Part shown: positions 1 to 6,309 of the stretch, one piece after another
Numbering within the stretch: position 1 is the first letter of the stretch
Layout of the letters: every line of letters starts with the position of its first letter
DNA from: Chlamydiota bacterium
Lineage (GTDB): Bacteria; Chlamydiota; Chlamydiia; Chlamydiales; JAJFMB01
Assembly (NCBI GenBank): GCA_021772355.1
Contig: JAJFMB010000283.1
Span: 1-15,948, forward strand
Direction of reading: 5' to 3'
DNA length: 15,948 nt
Notes under the pieces: generated by a model
Database searches by the model: none
What the model was told of the DNA's origin: nothing
Seen by the model: the letters and a program-made list of their open reading frames with translations, nothing else
Made by a program: the position numbers and the translations under genes

Positions 1-529
1 TATCTAAGGCTGCTTTATTCATTGCCTGCAGTTTTTCTCCCATCAACTCAAACCATTGCTTAAGAACATTCGCCATATCAGCGAATTTATCTCCTATTTT
101 ATGGAGTAATTTTTTAAGACCCTTGAAAGGCAAATTGGTGAGGGCAAGCAGGTTTAGCAATCCATTGATGACCATTTGATGCGCTTTTTTGGTGACCTCA
201 ATCAATTGCGGTCCACCAACGGTTAAAAGCCACTTGGGAATGCCGTAAAGAAAGATATAAGGAGGTAAAAGGATAGCGAGGACGGCGTACTTCCCCACTT
301 TGGCAACAACCATGAATTTAGAGTCGGAAAAGACTAAAGCATCTCGAAATCGCTCCGAGGATTGCCGGTCATACTGTTGATTTGAGGAATCAAGACTGTC
401 TCTTTGCCTCATACTGACACTAGTCACGTCACGCTTTACGGTAGCATTAAAATTTTGAGTATTATGCACTGTGTAGCGGTCATTATTGTCGTGAAAAGTA
501 GAAAGTGAATCAAAGCTTGTATGTGGCAT
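1..529 (-). CDS. Hypothetical membrane-associated protein, 5' part only
   Basis: An uninterrupted reading frame starts at ATG 529-527 and stays open to base 1, giving 176 N-terminal residues with no stop; the rest lies outside the window. The first ~65 residues are polar and rich in Ser, Asn, Asp, Gln and Thr (starting MPHTSFDSLSTFHDNND). Residues ~78-104 form one strongly hydrophobic stretch (YAVLAILLPPYIFLYG), followed by a second, weaker one near 118-136 (INGLLNLLALTNLPF). The remainder is Lys-rich and probably helical. No Sec signal peptide is seen, and the ribosome site is weak (GAGTTAAGAG next to the ATG). I do not recognise the family. A polar unstructured N-terminus followed by a hydrophobic segment would suit a type III-secreted membrane protein in a chlamydia, but that is inference. 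It is divergent from the glucoamylase gene. Confidence 0.7.
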   Translation of the reverse strand, partial: MPHTSFDSLSTFHDNNDRYTVHNTQNFNATVKRDVTSVSMRQRDSLDSSNQQYDRQSSERFRDALVFSDSKFMVVAKVGKYAVLAILLPPYIFLYGIPKWLLTVGGPQLIEVTKKAHQMVINGLLNLLALTNLPFKGLKKLLHKIGDKFADMANVLKQWFELMGEKLQAMNKAALD

Positions 530-578
530 CTCTTAACTCAATTTTATTGTAAAAATAATACAAAAAATAGGTTTTTTC

Positions 579-587
579 TGCTATAAT
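579..587 (+). promoter_or_regulatory. Extended -10 promoter for the glucoamylase gene
   Basis: TGCTATAAT at 579-587 is a perfect extended -10 element (TG, one base, TATAAT). The hexamer at the expected -35 position (559-564, tacaaa) is poor, as is common for extended -10 promoters. The start point would be near 594, giving a leader of about 36 bases with an AGAGG ribosome site at 616-620. It sits in a 100-base AT-rich divergent gap. Confidence 0.55.
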
Positions 588-629
588 TAAAGATTAAATT
601 TTAAACAATCTTTACAGAGGAATAACCGC

Positions 630-1976
630 ATGTTTCGTACTACTATTTCAGCTGGCGCTGCTCTCGTCGCCTCATTACAACTTAACCTAAGTGCAGAAGT
701 CCCAAAAGAATGGGAAGAGAAGGCTGGTGGCTATTTGATGGAAAACATCAGCCCTGAAGGAACACTTCCGGGAACCGTTGTAGCGGGAACCTCTAAATAT
801 ATGCCCGATTACTGGTACGACTGGACTCGCGATGCTGCTCTTGTGATGGATGTGCTCGTCACCCGATATATTGATGGAGAGAAGGATCTTTTACCTCAGT
901 TAATGAATTATTTCTCCTTATCGATTCGCCATCATAACACGCCAAACTTGAGCGGTGGAGATGGAGAGCCTAAGTTTAATGTCGATGGTACAGCTTTCAA
1001 CCTGCCTTGGGGAAGGCCGCAAAATGATGGGCCCGCTTTGCGTGCACTCACTCTTATTCGTCTGGCAAATCAACTCCTTGAAGAAGGACAAGTAGGTACT
1101 GCCAAAGAACTGTACGAAGGTATGATCCATAGCGACCTAGATTTTGTTGCAGAAAAGTGGAAGGATCCCTCCTTCGATCTTTGGGAAGAGGTGTGCGGCG
1201 AGCACTTCTATACAAAAATGGTGCAGCTCAACGCTCTAACCGAGGGAGCGAAGCTCTCGGAGTATTTCGGAGTATCCTCTGATCGCTATTACCGAGAAGC
1301 TGCAGACTTGGAGCGATCCTTATTCCAACACTTCGATCACGAAAAAAAACGGATCATCCCTTCTTTAAACAGAACCGATGATAAGGATTATAAGGACCAA
1401 GACCTGGACAGCTCTGTGATCTTAGCTGTATTGCATACAGATAAGGAGATGGCGCTTAATGACTTTGTGATCAACACTGCAAAAGTTCTAAAAGATACGT
1501 TTTATGATCTCTATCCTATCAATCGAGATGGAAATCCCGGTATAGCCATTGGAAGATATCCTGAAGATAAATACAACGGGATTGATGAAAGTGAAGCGCA
1601 TCCCTGGTTTTTGCTAACATTGGCTTTTGGTGAATACTACCATACCTTAGCAAATCTGTATGAGGAACGGGGGTGTATTGAGATCTCGGACATCTCACTC
1701 CCTTTTTTCCAGGAACTGGATCCTTCCCTGGAAAACTCTGTCGAGATTCAAAAATTTATGCCGCAGTTTAACATGCTAGTGCTCAAATTAAGAGAGCTTG
1801 GAGATGCTTTTGTTGAGCGCGCCAGGCATCATACTACCTCAGAGGGGCGCATGTCTGAGCAATTCGATCGAAATACCGGCGAACAGCGTGGAGCTGAAAA
1901 TCTCACTTGGAGTTATGCCAACTTGATACGTGTAAAATTTGCAAAAGAATATAGTAGTAAATGTTTAAATAATTGA
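630..1976 (+). CDS. Exported GH15 glucoamylase (glucan 1,4-alpha-glucosidase)
   Basis: Predicted inverting exo-glucosidase releasing glucose from the non-reducing ends of glycogen, starch or malto-oligosaccharides. The 448 residues begin with a Sec signal peptide (hydrophobic 6-21, likely cleavage after LSA at 22). The mature part reads like fungal-type GH15 glucoamylases: WTRD at 65-68 (Arg67/Asp68, subsite -1), the catalytic acid in DLWEEV at 183-188 (Glu186), and the catalytic base in SEQFD at 409-413 (Glu410), followed by GAENLTWSYAN at 421-431. A length near 430 fits a lone catalytic domain; no starch-binding domain is present. The start is supported by AGAGG nine bases upstream and by the signal peptide. 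The gene is monocistronic, with its own extended -10 promoter. Export implies action in the periplasm or in the host-derived vacuole, where glycogen could be the substrate; the location is inference. Confidence 0.92.
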   Translation: MFRTTISAGAALVASLQLNLSAEVPKEWEEKAGGYLMENISPEGTLPGTVVAGTSKYMPDYWYDWTRDAALVMDVLVTRYIDGEKDLLPQLMNYFSLSIRHHNTPNLSGGDGEPKFNVDGTAFNLPWGRPQNDGPALRALTLIRLANQLLEEGQVGTAKELYEGMIHSDLDFVAEKWKDPSFDLWEEVCGEHFYTKMVQLNALTEGAKLSEYFGVSSDRYYREAADLERSLFQHFDHEKKRIIPSLNRTDDKDYKDQDLDSSVILAVLHTDKEMALNDFVINTAKVLKDTFYDLYPINRDGNPGIAIGRYPEDKYNGIDESEAHPWFLLTLAFGEYYHTLANLYEERGCIEISDISLPFFQELDPSLENSVEIQKFMPQFNMLVLKLRELGDAFVERARHHTTSEGRMSEQFDRNTGEQRGAENLTWSYANLIRVKFAKEYSSKCLNN

Positions 1977-1994
1977 TGTGTTTGTGTTTTAACC

Positions 1995-2028
1995 TAGTTT
2001 AATTTAATATATTTTAAACTAATATAAT
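1995..2028 (+). promoter_or_regulatory. Putative promoter with inverted repeat before the exported-protein gene
   Basis: A TATAAT hexamer lies at 2023-2028, 13 bases before the ATG at 2042. Directly upstream is a perfect 8-base inverted repeat, TAGTTTAA (1995-2002) and TTAAACTA (2014-2021), with an 11-base AT-only spacer, covering where a -35 box would be. No good -35 hexamer is seen. The repeat could be an operator or a weak AT-rich hairpin ending the glucoamylase transcript; there is no T tract, so a classical terminator is unlikely. Confidence 0.35.
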
Positions 2029-2041
2029 TTAAGGTTGAAAT

Positions 2042-2617
2042 ATGAAGTCATCGATTTTGCTTCTGTTTATTCTTTTCTTTGCAGAGATTCATGCTGTTGG
2101 GTACTGCGACCCGAAATTGAAGCGCGCTTTTGATACTGCTGTTTCATTGGATGAGACAAAAGTCTTATGGGAGCGAATCAACCGTGAAGGTGAAGTACGT
2201 ATTTTTGCAAAGCACGGAAACCAAAATAACTTCAAGGCGTACTGGGAAGGGGAAGAGAGAATAATCTGCGTCAATCTTGGTTTAAAACCTACAGTTGGTG
2301 AGCAAGTATCATCCCTTTTATTTGAGATGCACAATGCACTAAGAGATAAAAAGACCGTCTCTTTATACAATCAGGCAGCTCAAAGGAGAATTTCCAAAGA
2401 GACGTTTGCGCGGGAGATGGAGCGAGTTGAATACGAAAACTCCCTCGATGCTTGCACCCTTCTAGAAAAAGGGGTAAAAGCGGGTATCTATCCTCAGGAG
2501 TGCTACCTACAGCGCTATGCGAATTTCGAATCATTTCTCAATGCGCAAAAAATGCATGGCCACTTCCATCACTATTTACGCACATACAACGAAATTCAAG
2601 GCATCGCTTTTCATTAA
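2042..2617 (+). CDS. Small exported protein of unknown function
   Basis: 191 residues. The N-terminus is a clear Sec signal peptide: Lys2, hydrophobic core ILLLFILFFAEI at 5-16, and a likely cleavage after IHA at 18. The mature ~173 residues are polar and contain Cys22, Cys76, Cys137 and Cys154, which could form disulfides after export. Residues 89-132 carry a helical stretch with FEMHNAL (94-100) and an acidic run EMERVEYE (125-132). The first loosely recalls a degenerate metallopeptidase helix, but no HExxH is present, so I assign no activity. The C-terminal half is His-rich around 172-177 (HGHFHH). The ribosome site is weak (AAGG at 2031-2034). The gene is co-oriented with the glucoamylase 65 bases downstream, with a possible separate promoter, and ends at a strong terminator. 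I do not recognise the family. Confidence 0.8.
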   Translation: MKSSILLLFILFFAEIHAVGYCDPKLKRAFDTAVSLDETKVLWERINREGEVRIFAKHGNQNNFKAYWEGEERIICVNLGLKPTVGEQVSSLLFEMHNALRDKKTVSLYNQAAQRRISKETFAREMERVEYENSLDACTLLEKGVKAGIYPQECYLQRYANFESFLNAQKMHGHFHHYLRTYNEIQGIAFH

Positions 2618-2640
2618 AGGATTTGTTATACTTTTAAACT

Positions 2641-2686
2641 CCTTTAGCTTTCTTTTGATCGATTAAGCTAAGGGATTTTTTTGTTT
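2641..2686 (+). terminator. Intrinsic terminator
   Basis: CCTTTAGCTT (2641-2650) pairs with AAGCTAAGGG (2665-2674), a 10-base-pair stem with one G-U pair and a 14-base loop. A T tract from 2676 follows (seven Ts, then GTTTTT). It lies 24 bases after the stop at 2617 and works only in the + direction. It separates this transcript from the convergent PseI operon. Confidence 0.85.
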
Positions 2687-2771
2687 TTGAAGACTTTTTC
2701 TTTATTGAAAGGTCTTGGAGAGTCATCCAAAGGAATACATTGATGTCTTTGGAAGTACTTGTAAAACGATT

Positions 2772-3824
2772 CTATCTTTTTGTAAAGTCTTCCCATTTGA
2801 GGGGTTCTCCTCGCTTGACGTCGTGCGCGAGTGTTTTACCGATGACTTCGTCATAGTATTTGGGTGGGAGGCCGAGTGCAGGGCGGATGGCTTTGATGTC
2901 ACCGGCTGCGATCTTTTGACCTGCTTGTAGATCATTATTGAAGTAGAGAGAACGGAAGTAGGTGCGTTCGTGTTCCTCTTCTTTAGTCGGGCCGAAGTGC
3001 ACTTTTCCAAGGGATTGCCAAGCCTGGTAGGTTTCTTGGACGAGGTAGTGGAGCTCGCTTGGTTCAAGCGAGAAAGGGGCGTCGATCCCTTTGGCTGAGC
3101 GGTCGAGAGTAAAATGTTTTTCAATAAGGCAGCATCCGAGAGCAATACTTGCTATGGCAGGACCATTGCCGAGAATATGATCAGAGAGTCCTACAAGTGT
3201 CCCAAAGCGCTCTGCCATTGCAGGGAGAGTGCGCAGGTTGGCAATTGTTGGTGATGCGGGTTTGGCGTTGGTGGTTTTGAGTAGAATCAACTCTTTGCAG
3301 CCAGCATCGCGCGCTGCGGTAACAGCTTCATCCATTTCCTCAAGTGTCGCGCTGCCGGTTGATAGGATCAAGGGCTTCTTTGTGGATGCGGTTTTTTTGA
3401 TGAGAGGGATATGTGTGATTTCAGCTGAGGCGATTTTGTAGCACGGGACATTCAGATCCTCTAAGAAGTCGACAGCAGTTTCATCAAAGGGTGTGCTAAA
3501 AGCAATAAGTCCGAGTTCTTGGCATCGTTTGAAGAGGTCTGCATGCCACTCCCAAGGGGTATGTGCTTTTTCGTAGAGTTGGTAGAGTGACTGCCCTTTC
3601 CAAAGACTGCTTTCTTCCGTAATTTGAAACTCGGGGCGGTCGACATCCATAGTGATGGTATCGGCGGTATAGGTTTGGAGTTTGATCGCGTGGGCGCCGG
3701 TTTTCTTGACGGCATCAATAAACTGGAGCGCGGTTTCAAAGTTTTGGTTATGGTTTCCCGAAAGTTCTGCAACGATCAAAGGAGGGTGTTCGGGTCCTAC
3801 AGGTCTATTGCCAATTTTAATCAT
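2772..3824 (-). CDS. pseI: Pseudaminic acid synthase-like protein (NeuB/PseI family)
   Basis: Predicted to condense phosphoenolpyruvate with a 6-deoxy-hexose (2,4-diacetamido-2,4,6-trideoxy-altrose in the pseudaminic acid pathway) to give a nine-carbon nonulosonic acid. At 350 residues it has full family length: an N-terminal MIKIGNR start typical of PseI, a NeuB TIM barrel at ~15-260, and a C-terminal SAF (antifreeze-like) domain at ~283-347. Family motifs seen: AELSGNHNQ (19-27), KLQTYTADTI (48-57), FSTPFDETAVDFLE (109-122), CYKIAS (128-133), GLSDH (212-216) and EKHFTL (235-240); His216 and His237 are the expected metal ligands. The SGNHNQ and TPWEWH (89-94) wording favours PseI over sialic or legionaminic acid synthases. 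The start overlaps the stop of the upstream GNAT-ATP-grasp gene by 8 bases, implying translational coupling. No PseB, PseC, PseG or PseF is in the window, so the exact sugar is inferred. Confidence 0.88.
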   Translation of the reverse strand: MIKIGNRPVGPEHPPLIVAELSGNHNQNFETALQFIDAVKKTGAHAIKLQTYTADTITMDVDRPEFQITEESSLWKGQSLYQLYEKAHTPWEWHADLFKRCQELGLIAFSTPFDETAVDFLEDLNVPCYKIASAEITHIPLIKKTASTKKPLILSTGSATLEEMDEAVTAARDAGCKELILLKTTNAKPASPTIANLRTLPAMAERFGTLVGLSDHILGNGPAIASIALGCCLIEKHFTLDRSAKGIDAPFSLEPSELHYLVQETYQAWQSLGKVHFGPTKEEEHERTYFRSLYFNNDLQAGQKIAAGDIKAIRPALGLPPKYYDEVIGKTLAHDVKRGEPLKWEDFTKR

Positions 3825-5316
3825 GTGTCATCTCAAGGTCTTGGGGATATCGAATTTGCTTAAGGTTTATTGTAGGGTGAAAGGGTATTGTATTACCGGA
3901 TAGAAACCAATAAAATGAGTCGAGTCCGGCAGCGATGCTAGCTGTCGAGGCTCCCCCAAAGCGAGGATTGCACTCCACAAGATGCAAAGTGCGGTCCTGA
4001 TCTTCTATCACTTGAATGAGAATATGCCCTTCAAAACGGAGCGATTCTACGAAACTGCGAGCCAGTTTCTCTATTTCTTCGTGGTGAAGAGTTGTGGTGA
4101 TTTGCGATTCTCCGTTCAAAACAAGGTCGCGTGAGCGTACTAGGGCACCGTGCAAGGCTCCTCGATCGGTGATGTAGCAGTCGACGGTGTATTCAGTTCC
4201 TTCGATATAAGGTTGGAAAATGGGACTTTCCAGGGTCTTTGCGATCTCTTGCGCCTCGTCTTTTGAGAGATTAAGGGCAGCGCGGTGCGAGCCTGCTCCA
4301 AAACGCTCTTTGACAACGACGCGTTCGTGTTTCGGGGAGAGTGTTGTCGGTATCACCGGTAGATGAGCTAATGTTTCGCAGAATAGAATTTTATCTTCGC
4401 AGACCTCGATGCTGTTAAGAGGCGAGATCATCACGCGAATCCCTTGATCATGCAGAGCTTGTTTATGTTTACTGAAGAAAATAAGCTCTTCGTCCCTTGT
4501 GGGAATGATGGCAGCAATGCGTTGCTCTATGCAATACGCTAAGAGTGTTTCGAGTTTTAATTTATCGAGTTTAGGACAGTGCCAAAATCGATCGACAAAA
4601 TGTTTCCCCACGACGAGATCGTTTGAGTCGCACCCGTGAATCCATCCGTAATCGTTACAGCGCAGCACGGCGTTACGCACAGCTTTGATAAGCGGCACTT
4701 TTTTGGAAATGCTTGTGATCAATATACCAGGAAGGCGATCACCTAAGTGCTGTGGCGCAAAATAGGCGTGGCAGAGGGAGTCTAACCATTTACCATCTTT
4801 GTATACATGTTGCCGTAATCTCCCCTCGAATTGAAAGCCGAATTTTATAAGAGTGGCAATGATGTCAGAGCGAGAAGAGTAGGTTTCTGTAATGATTTTA
4901 TTAAAATGGAGCTCATCGAAGGCGACTTGACACATCATTTTAAGGAAAATTGAGAAAATGTGCGTTATGTTTTTGTCATCCGGTTTTAGGAGAAAGGAGA
5001 TCTCTCCACATTTGGAGTCCCAGCGGACATGCGTCAGTCCCCCATAGCCAATAAAGGTTCCTTGGTGCAGAATAGAAAAAAGAATTTGTTCGGGTTGTTC
5101 CTGTTGGAAAAGAGGGGTAATACTTTTTTTAAAGTACAACTCCTGCTCATCGGGAGTGATGGGAGTTGTTTGCCGCAAAATGTCGATCTGCTTATTGCGC
5201 CACTGTCTGATAAACTCTTTGTCTTCATCGCGCAAAGGGACAAGAGAGTACTCCTCTTGTTCAAATATTTGCTTGGATAGGCAGCGGTATTCGTTAGTCA
5301 TAGTGAAGCTAACCAT
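3817..5316 (-). CDS. GNAT acetyltransferase-ATP-grasp ligase fusion protein
   Basis: 499 residues with two joined enzyme domains. Residues ~20-187 look like a RimJ/PseH-type GNAT N-acetyltransferase: IRQWRN (36-41), GTFIGYGGLTHV (86-97), EISFLLKP (105-112) and a terminal YKDGKWLDSLCHAYF block (172-186). Residues ~195-485 look like a CarB-like ATP-grasp ligase: VVVKERFGAGSHR (333-345, ATP-binding loop), FQPYIEGTEYTVDCY (367-381) and the metal-binding LVECNPRFGGAST (447-459, Glu448 and Asn450). The start is uncertain: Met6 (ATG at 5301-5299) is as plausible as Met1, since neither has a good ribosome site. It is first in an operon with the PseI-like gene and overlaps it by 8 bases. Inference: the GNAT part acetylates a nonulosonic acid precursor as PseH does, and the ligase part joins a carboxylate (sugar acid or amino acid) to an amine. 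The exact substrates are unknown. Confidence 0.82.
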   Translation of the reverse strand: MVSFTMTNEYRCLSKQIFEQEEYSLVPLRDEDKEFIRQWRNKQIDILRQTTPITPDEQELYFKKSITPLFQQEQPEQILFSILHQGTFIGYGGLTHVRWDSKCGEISFLLKPDDKNITHIFSIFLKMMCQVAFDELHFNKIITETYSSRSDIIATLIKFGFQFEGRLRQHVYKDGKWLDSLCHAYFAPQHLGDRLPGILITSISKKVPLIKAVRNAVLRCNDYGWIHGCDSNDLVVGKHFVDRFWHCPKLDKLKLETLLAYCIEQRIAAIIPTRDEELIFFSKHKQALHDQGIRVMISPLNSIEVCEDKILFCETLAHLPVIPTTLSPKHERVVVKERFGAGSHRAALNLSKDEAQEIAKTLESPIFQPYIEGTEYTVDCYITDRGALHGALVRSRDLVLNGESQITTTLHHEEIEKLARSFVESLRFEGHILIQVIEDQDRTLHLVECNPRFGGASTASIAAGLDSFYWFLSGNTIPFHPTINLKQIRYPQDLEMTHD

Positions 5317-5359
5317 AGCTTTTTTTGGAATTTGTCACCAGATATGGATGATAAATTCC

Positions 5360-5388
5360 TTGAGTGTAAAAGCACAATAAGCTATATT
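5360..5388 (+). promoter_or_regulatory. Sigma-70-type promoter for the small basic protein genes
   Basis: TTGAGT (5360-5365), a 17-base spacer, and TATATT (5383-5388). The start point would be near 5395, about 28 bases before the first ATG, with GGAG (5411-5414) as ribosome site. It lies in the 106-base divergent gap shared with the GNAT-ATP-grasp gene, for which I see no convincing promoter. Confidence 0.55.
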
Positions 5389-5422
5389 TTCTGTTTAAAA
5401 TTGGAGTTTAGGAGAGACACTC

Positions 5423-5596
5423 ATGACCAGGATAAGTAAAAAAGCACAAAGACGCGCTGTCAGCCCGCGCAAACACCGCAATCCGGCTGTTAAAACAGGT
5501 CCTAAAAAAGACCAGTTGCCACTAGGATATAAAGAACATGGCAATGCTCTGGAAGGAGATGTTGCAGGTCAAGCGTTTATTCCAAAAATTAAATAA
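5423..5596 (+). CDS. Small basic chlamydial protein (57 aa)
   Basis: A 57-residue, very basic protein (start MTRISKKAQRRAVSPRKHRN, end AFIPKIK), too short for most gene callers. Support comes from a consensus-like promoter, a GGAG ribosome site 8 bases before the ATG, and tight linkage (15-base gap) to a second small basic gene and then ybeY. From memory, C. trachomatis has small genes CT421.1 and CT421.2 in the same place before its ybeY homologue, and this is probably the counterpart of CT421.1. The composition (Lys/Arg-rich first half, glycine-rich hydrophobic tail) suggests nucleic-acid or ribosome binding. No enzymatic motif is seen and the function is unknown. Confidence 0.82.
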   Translation: MTRISKKAQRRAVSPRKHRNPAVKTGPKKDQLPLGYKEHGNALEGDVAGQAFIPKIK

Positions 5597-5611
5597 GAAT
5601 AGGATATTATC

Positions 5612-5770
5612 ATGTCACGTCACCCAAGTTTCGGAAAGTCGAGTGGAACTAAAACTAAGCGTAATGTTCTTAAGCGTTTCGAGCGCATTGATGTTCTCAA
5701 GAAGCTCGATCGTTGGAATGAAAAAAAAGATAAGCGCGTAACAGGTTTACCTAAAACACCTGTATTATAA
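5612..5770 (+). CDS. Small basic protein, Chlamydiae/Verrucomicrobia family (52 aa)
   Basis: A 52-residue Lys/Arg-rich protein: MSRHPSFGKS start, KTKRNVLKRFERIDVLKKL core (14-32), and GLPKTPVL end (45-52). The HPS start, the NVLKRxER block and the final GLPK motif match my recollection of the small basic protein family confined to Chlamydiae and Verrucomicrobia (TIGR04137, assignment from memory). The function is unknown; size, charge and strong conservation would suit a ribosome-associated role, but that is inference. An AGGA-like ribosome site lies at 5601-5604, seven bases before the ATG. The gene is co-transcribed with the preceding 57-residue gene and followed by an inverted repeat before ybeY. 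Confidence 0.87.
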   Translation: MSRHPSFGKSSGTKTKRNVLKRFERIDVLKKLDRWNEKKDKRVTGLPKTPVL

Positions 5771-5793
5771 TCACTTGCATTTCAATTATCTCT

Positions 5794-5820
5794 ATAAGCT
5801 TGAGCCCATTCAAAGCTTAT
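5794..5820. repeat. Perfect inverted repeat between the small-protein genes and ybeY
   Basis: ATAAGCTT (5794-5801) and AAGCTTAT (5813-5820) are perfect 8-base arms. Pairing can continue inward (TTGA with TCAA) past a single unpaired A. No T tract follows on either strand, so it is not a standard intrinsic terminator. It could be an RNA processing or attenuating hairpin that separates levels of the abundant small proteins from ybeY. Confidence 0.5.
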
Positions 5821-5847
5821 GATATAGGAAAAGGGTAGGAGTCGCCC

Positions 5848-6309
5848 GTGGACGTATATATATTTGACCACCAAAAAGCTCTGCCCTTTTCGCACGCTAC
5901 GGTTCAAGCTATCGCAACTCAAGTTGTTTCTTCAGAAGGGCAGCACTATGATGAGGTGTCAATACATTTTGTTGATACTAAGGAAATTATAGATTTGCAC
6001 CAAAAATTCTTCGATGACCCTACTCCAACGGACTGCATTTCATTTCCTCTCGATGAACCGGAGGCTGCGGGATATAAAGTTCTGGGAGACGTATTTGTCT
6101 GTCCCGAAGTCGCTATTACCTACGCAAAAGAGCATCAACAAAATCCCTATGAAGAGGCAACGCTTTATGTTGTTCATGGACTTTTACATCTTTTAGGTTA
6201 TGATGATATTGATGATACAGAACGGGAAAAAATGCGAGACGCCGAGGCGCGGCACCTAAAAAGCCTTAAAAAACTCGGACTTAGTCTTCATAAACCAAAC
6301 GCGTTATGA
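5848..6309 (+). CDS. ybeY: Endoribonuclease YbeY (rRNA maturation factor)
   Basis: Single-strand endoribonuclease involved in 16S rRNA 3'-end maturation and ribosome quality control; cytoplasmic. At 153 residues it has normal length. The family signature is VVHGLLHLLGYDD (108-120), followed by DDTEREKM (122-129), and the upstream TDCISFPL block (61-68) matches the usual TDVLSFP motif. The start is GTG at 5848 with an AGGAG ribosome site at 5837-5841. The gene overlaps the following CBS-domain gene by 4 bases (ATGA). Oddity: the canonical zinc site is H-x3-H-x5-H; here His110 and His114 are present but the third ligand position (120) is Asp. The order ybeY then CBS protein matches, from memory, CT422-CT423 of C. 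trachomatis. Confidence 0.93.
   Translation: MDVYIFDHQKALPFSHATVQAIATQVVSSEGQHYDEVSIHFVDTKEIIDLHQKFFDDPTPTDCISFPLDEPEAAGYKVLGDVFVCPEVAITYAKEHQQNPYEEATLYVVHGLLHLLGYDDIDDTEREKMRDAEARHLKSLKKLGLSLHKPNAL

Noticed and set aside
2089..2125. FEMHN in the exported protein as a zinc protease site (tested over 2042-2617)
   Set aside because: No HExxH or other metal-ligand pattern is present; the likeness is only to the helix context.
2723..3145. 140-residue minus-strand open frame inside the PseI gene
   Set aside because: Lies in another frame of a gene with strong family motifs; low-complexity Ser/Thr/Lys translation and no ribosome site.
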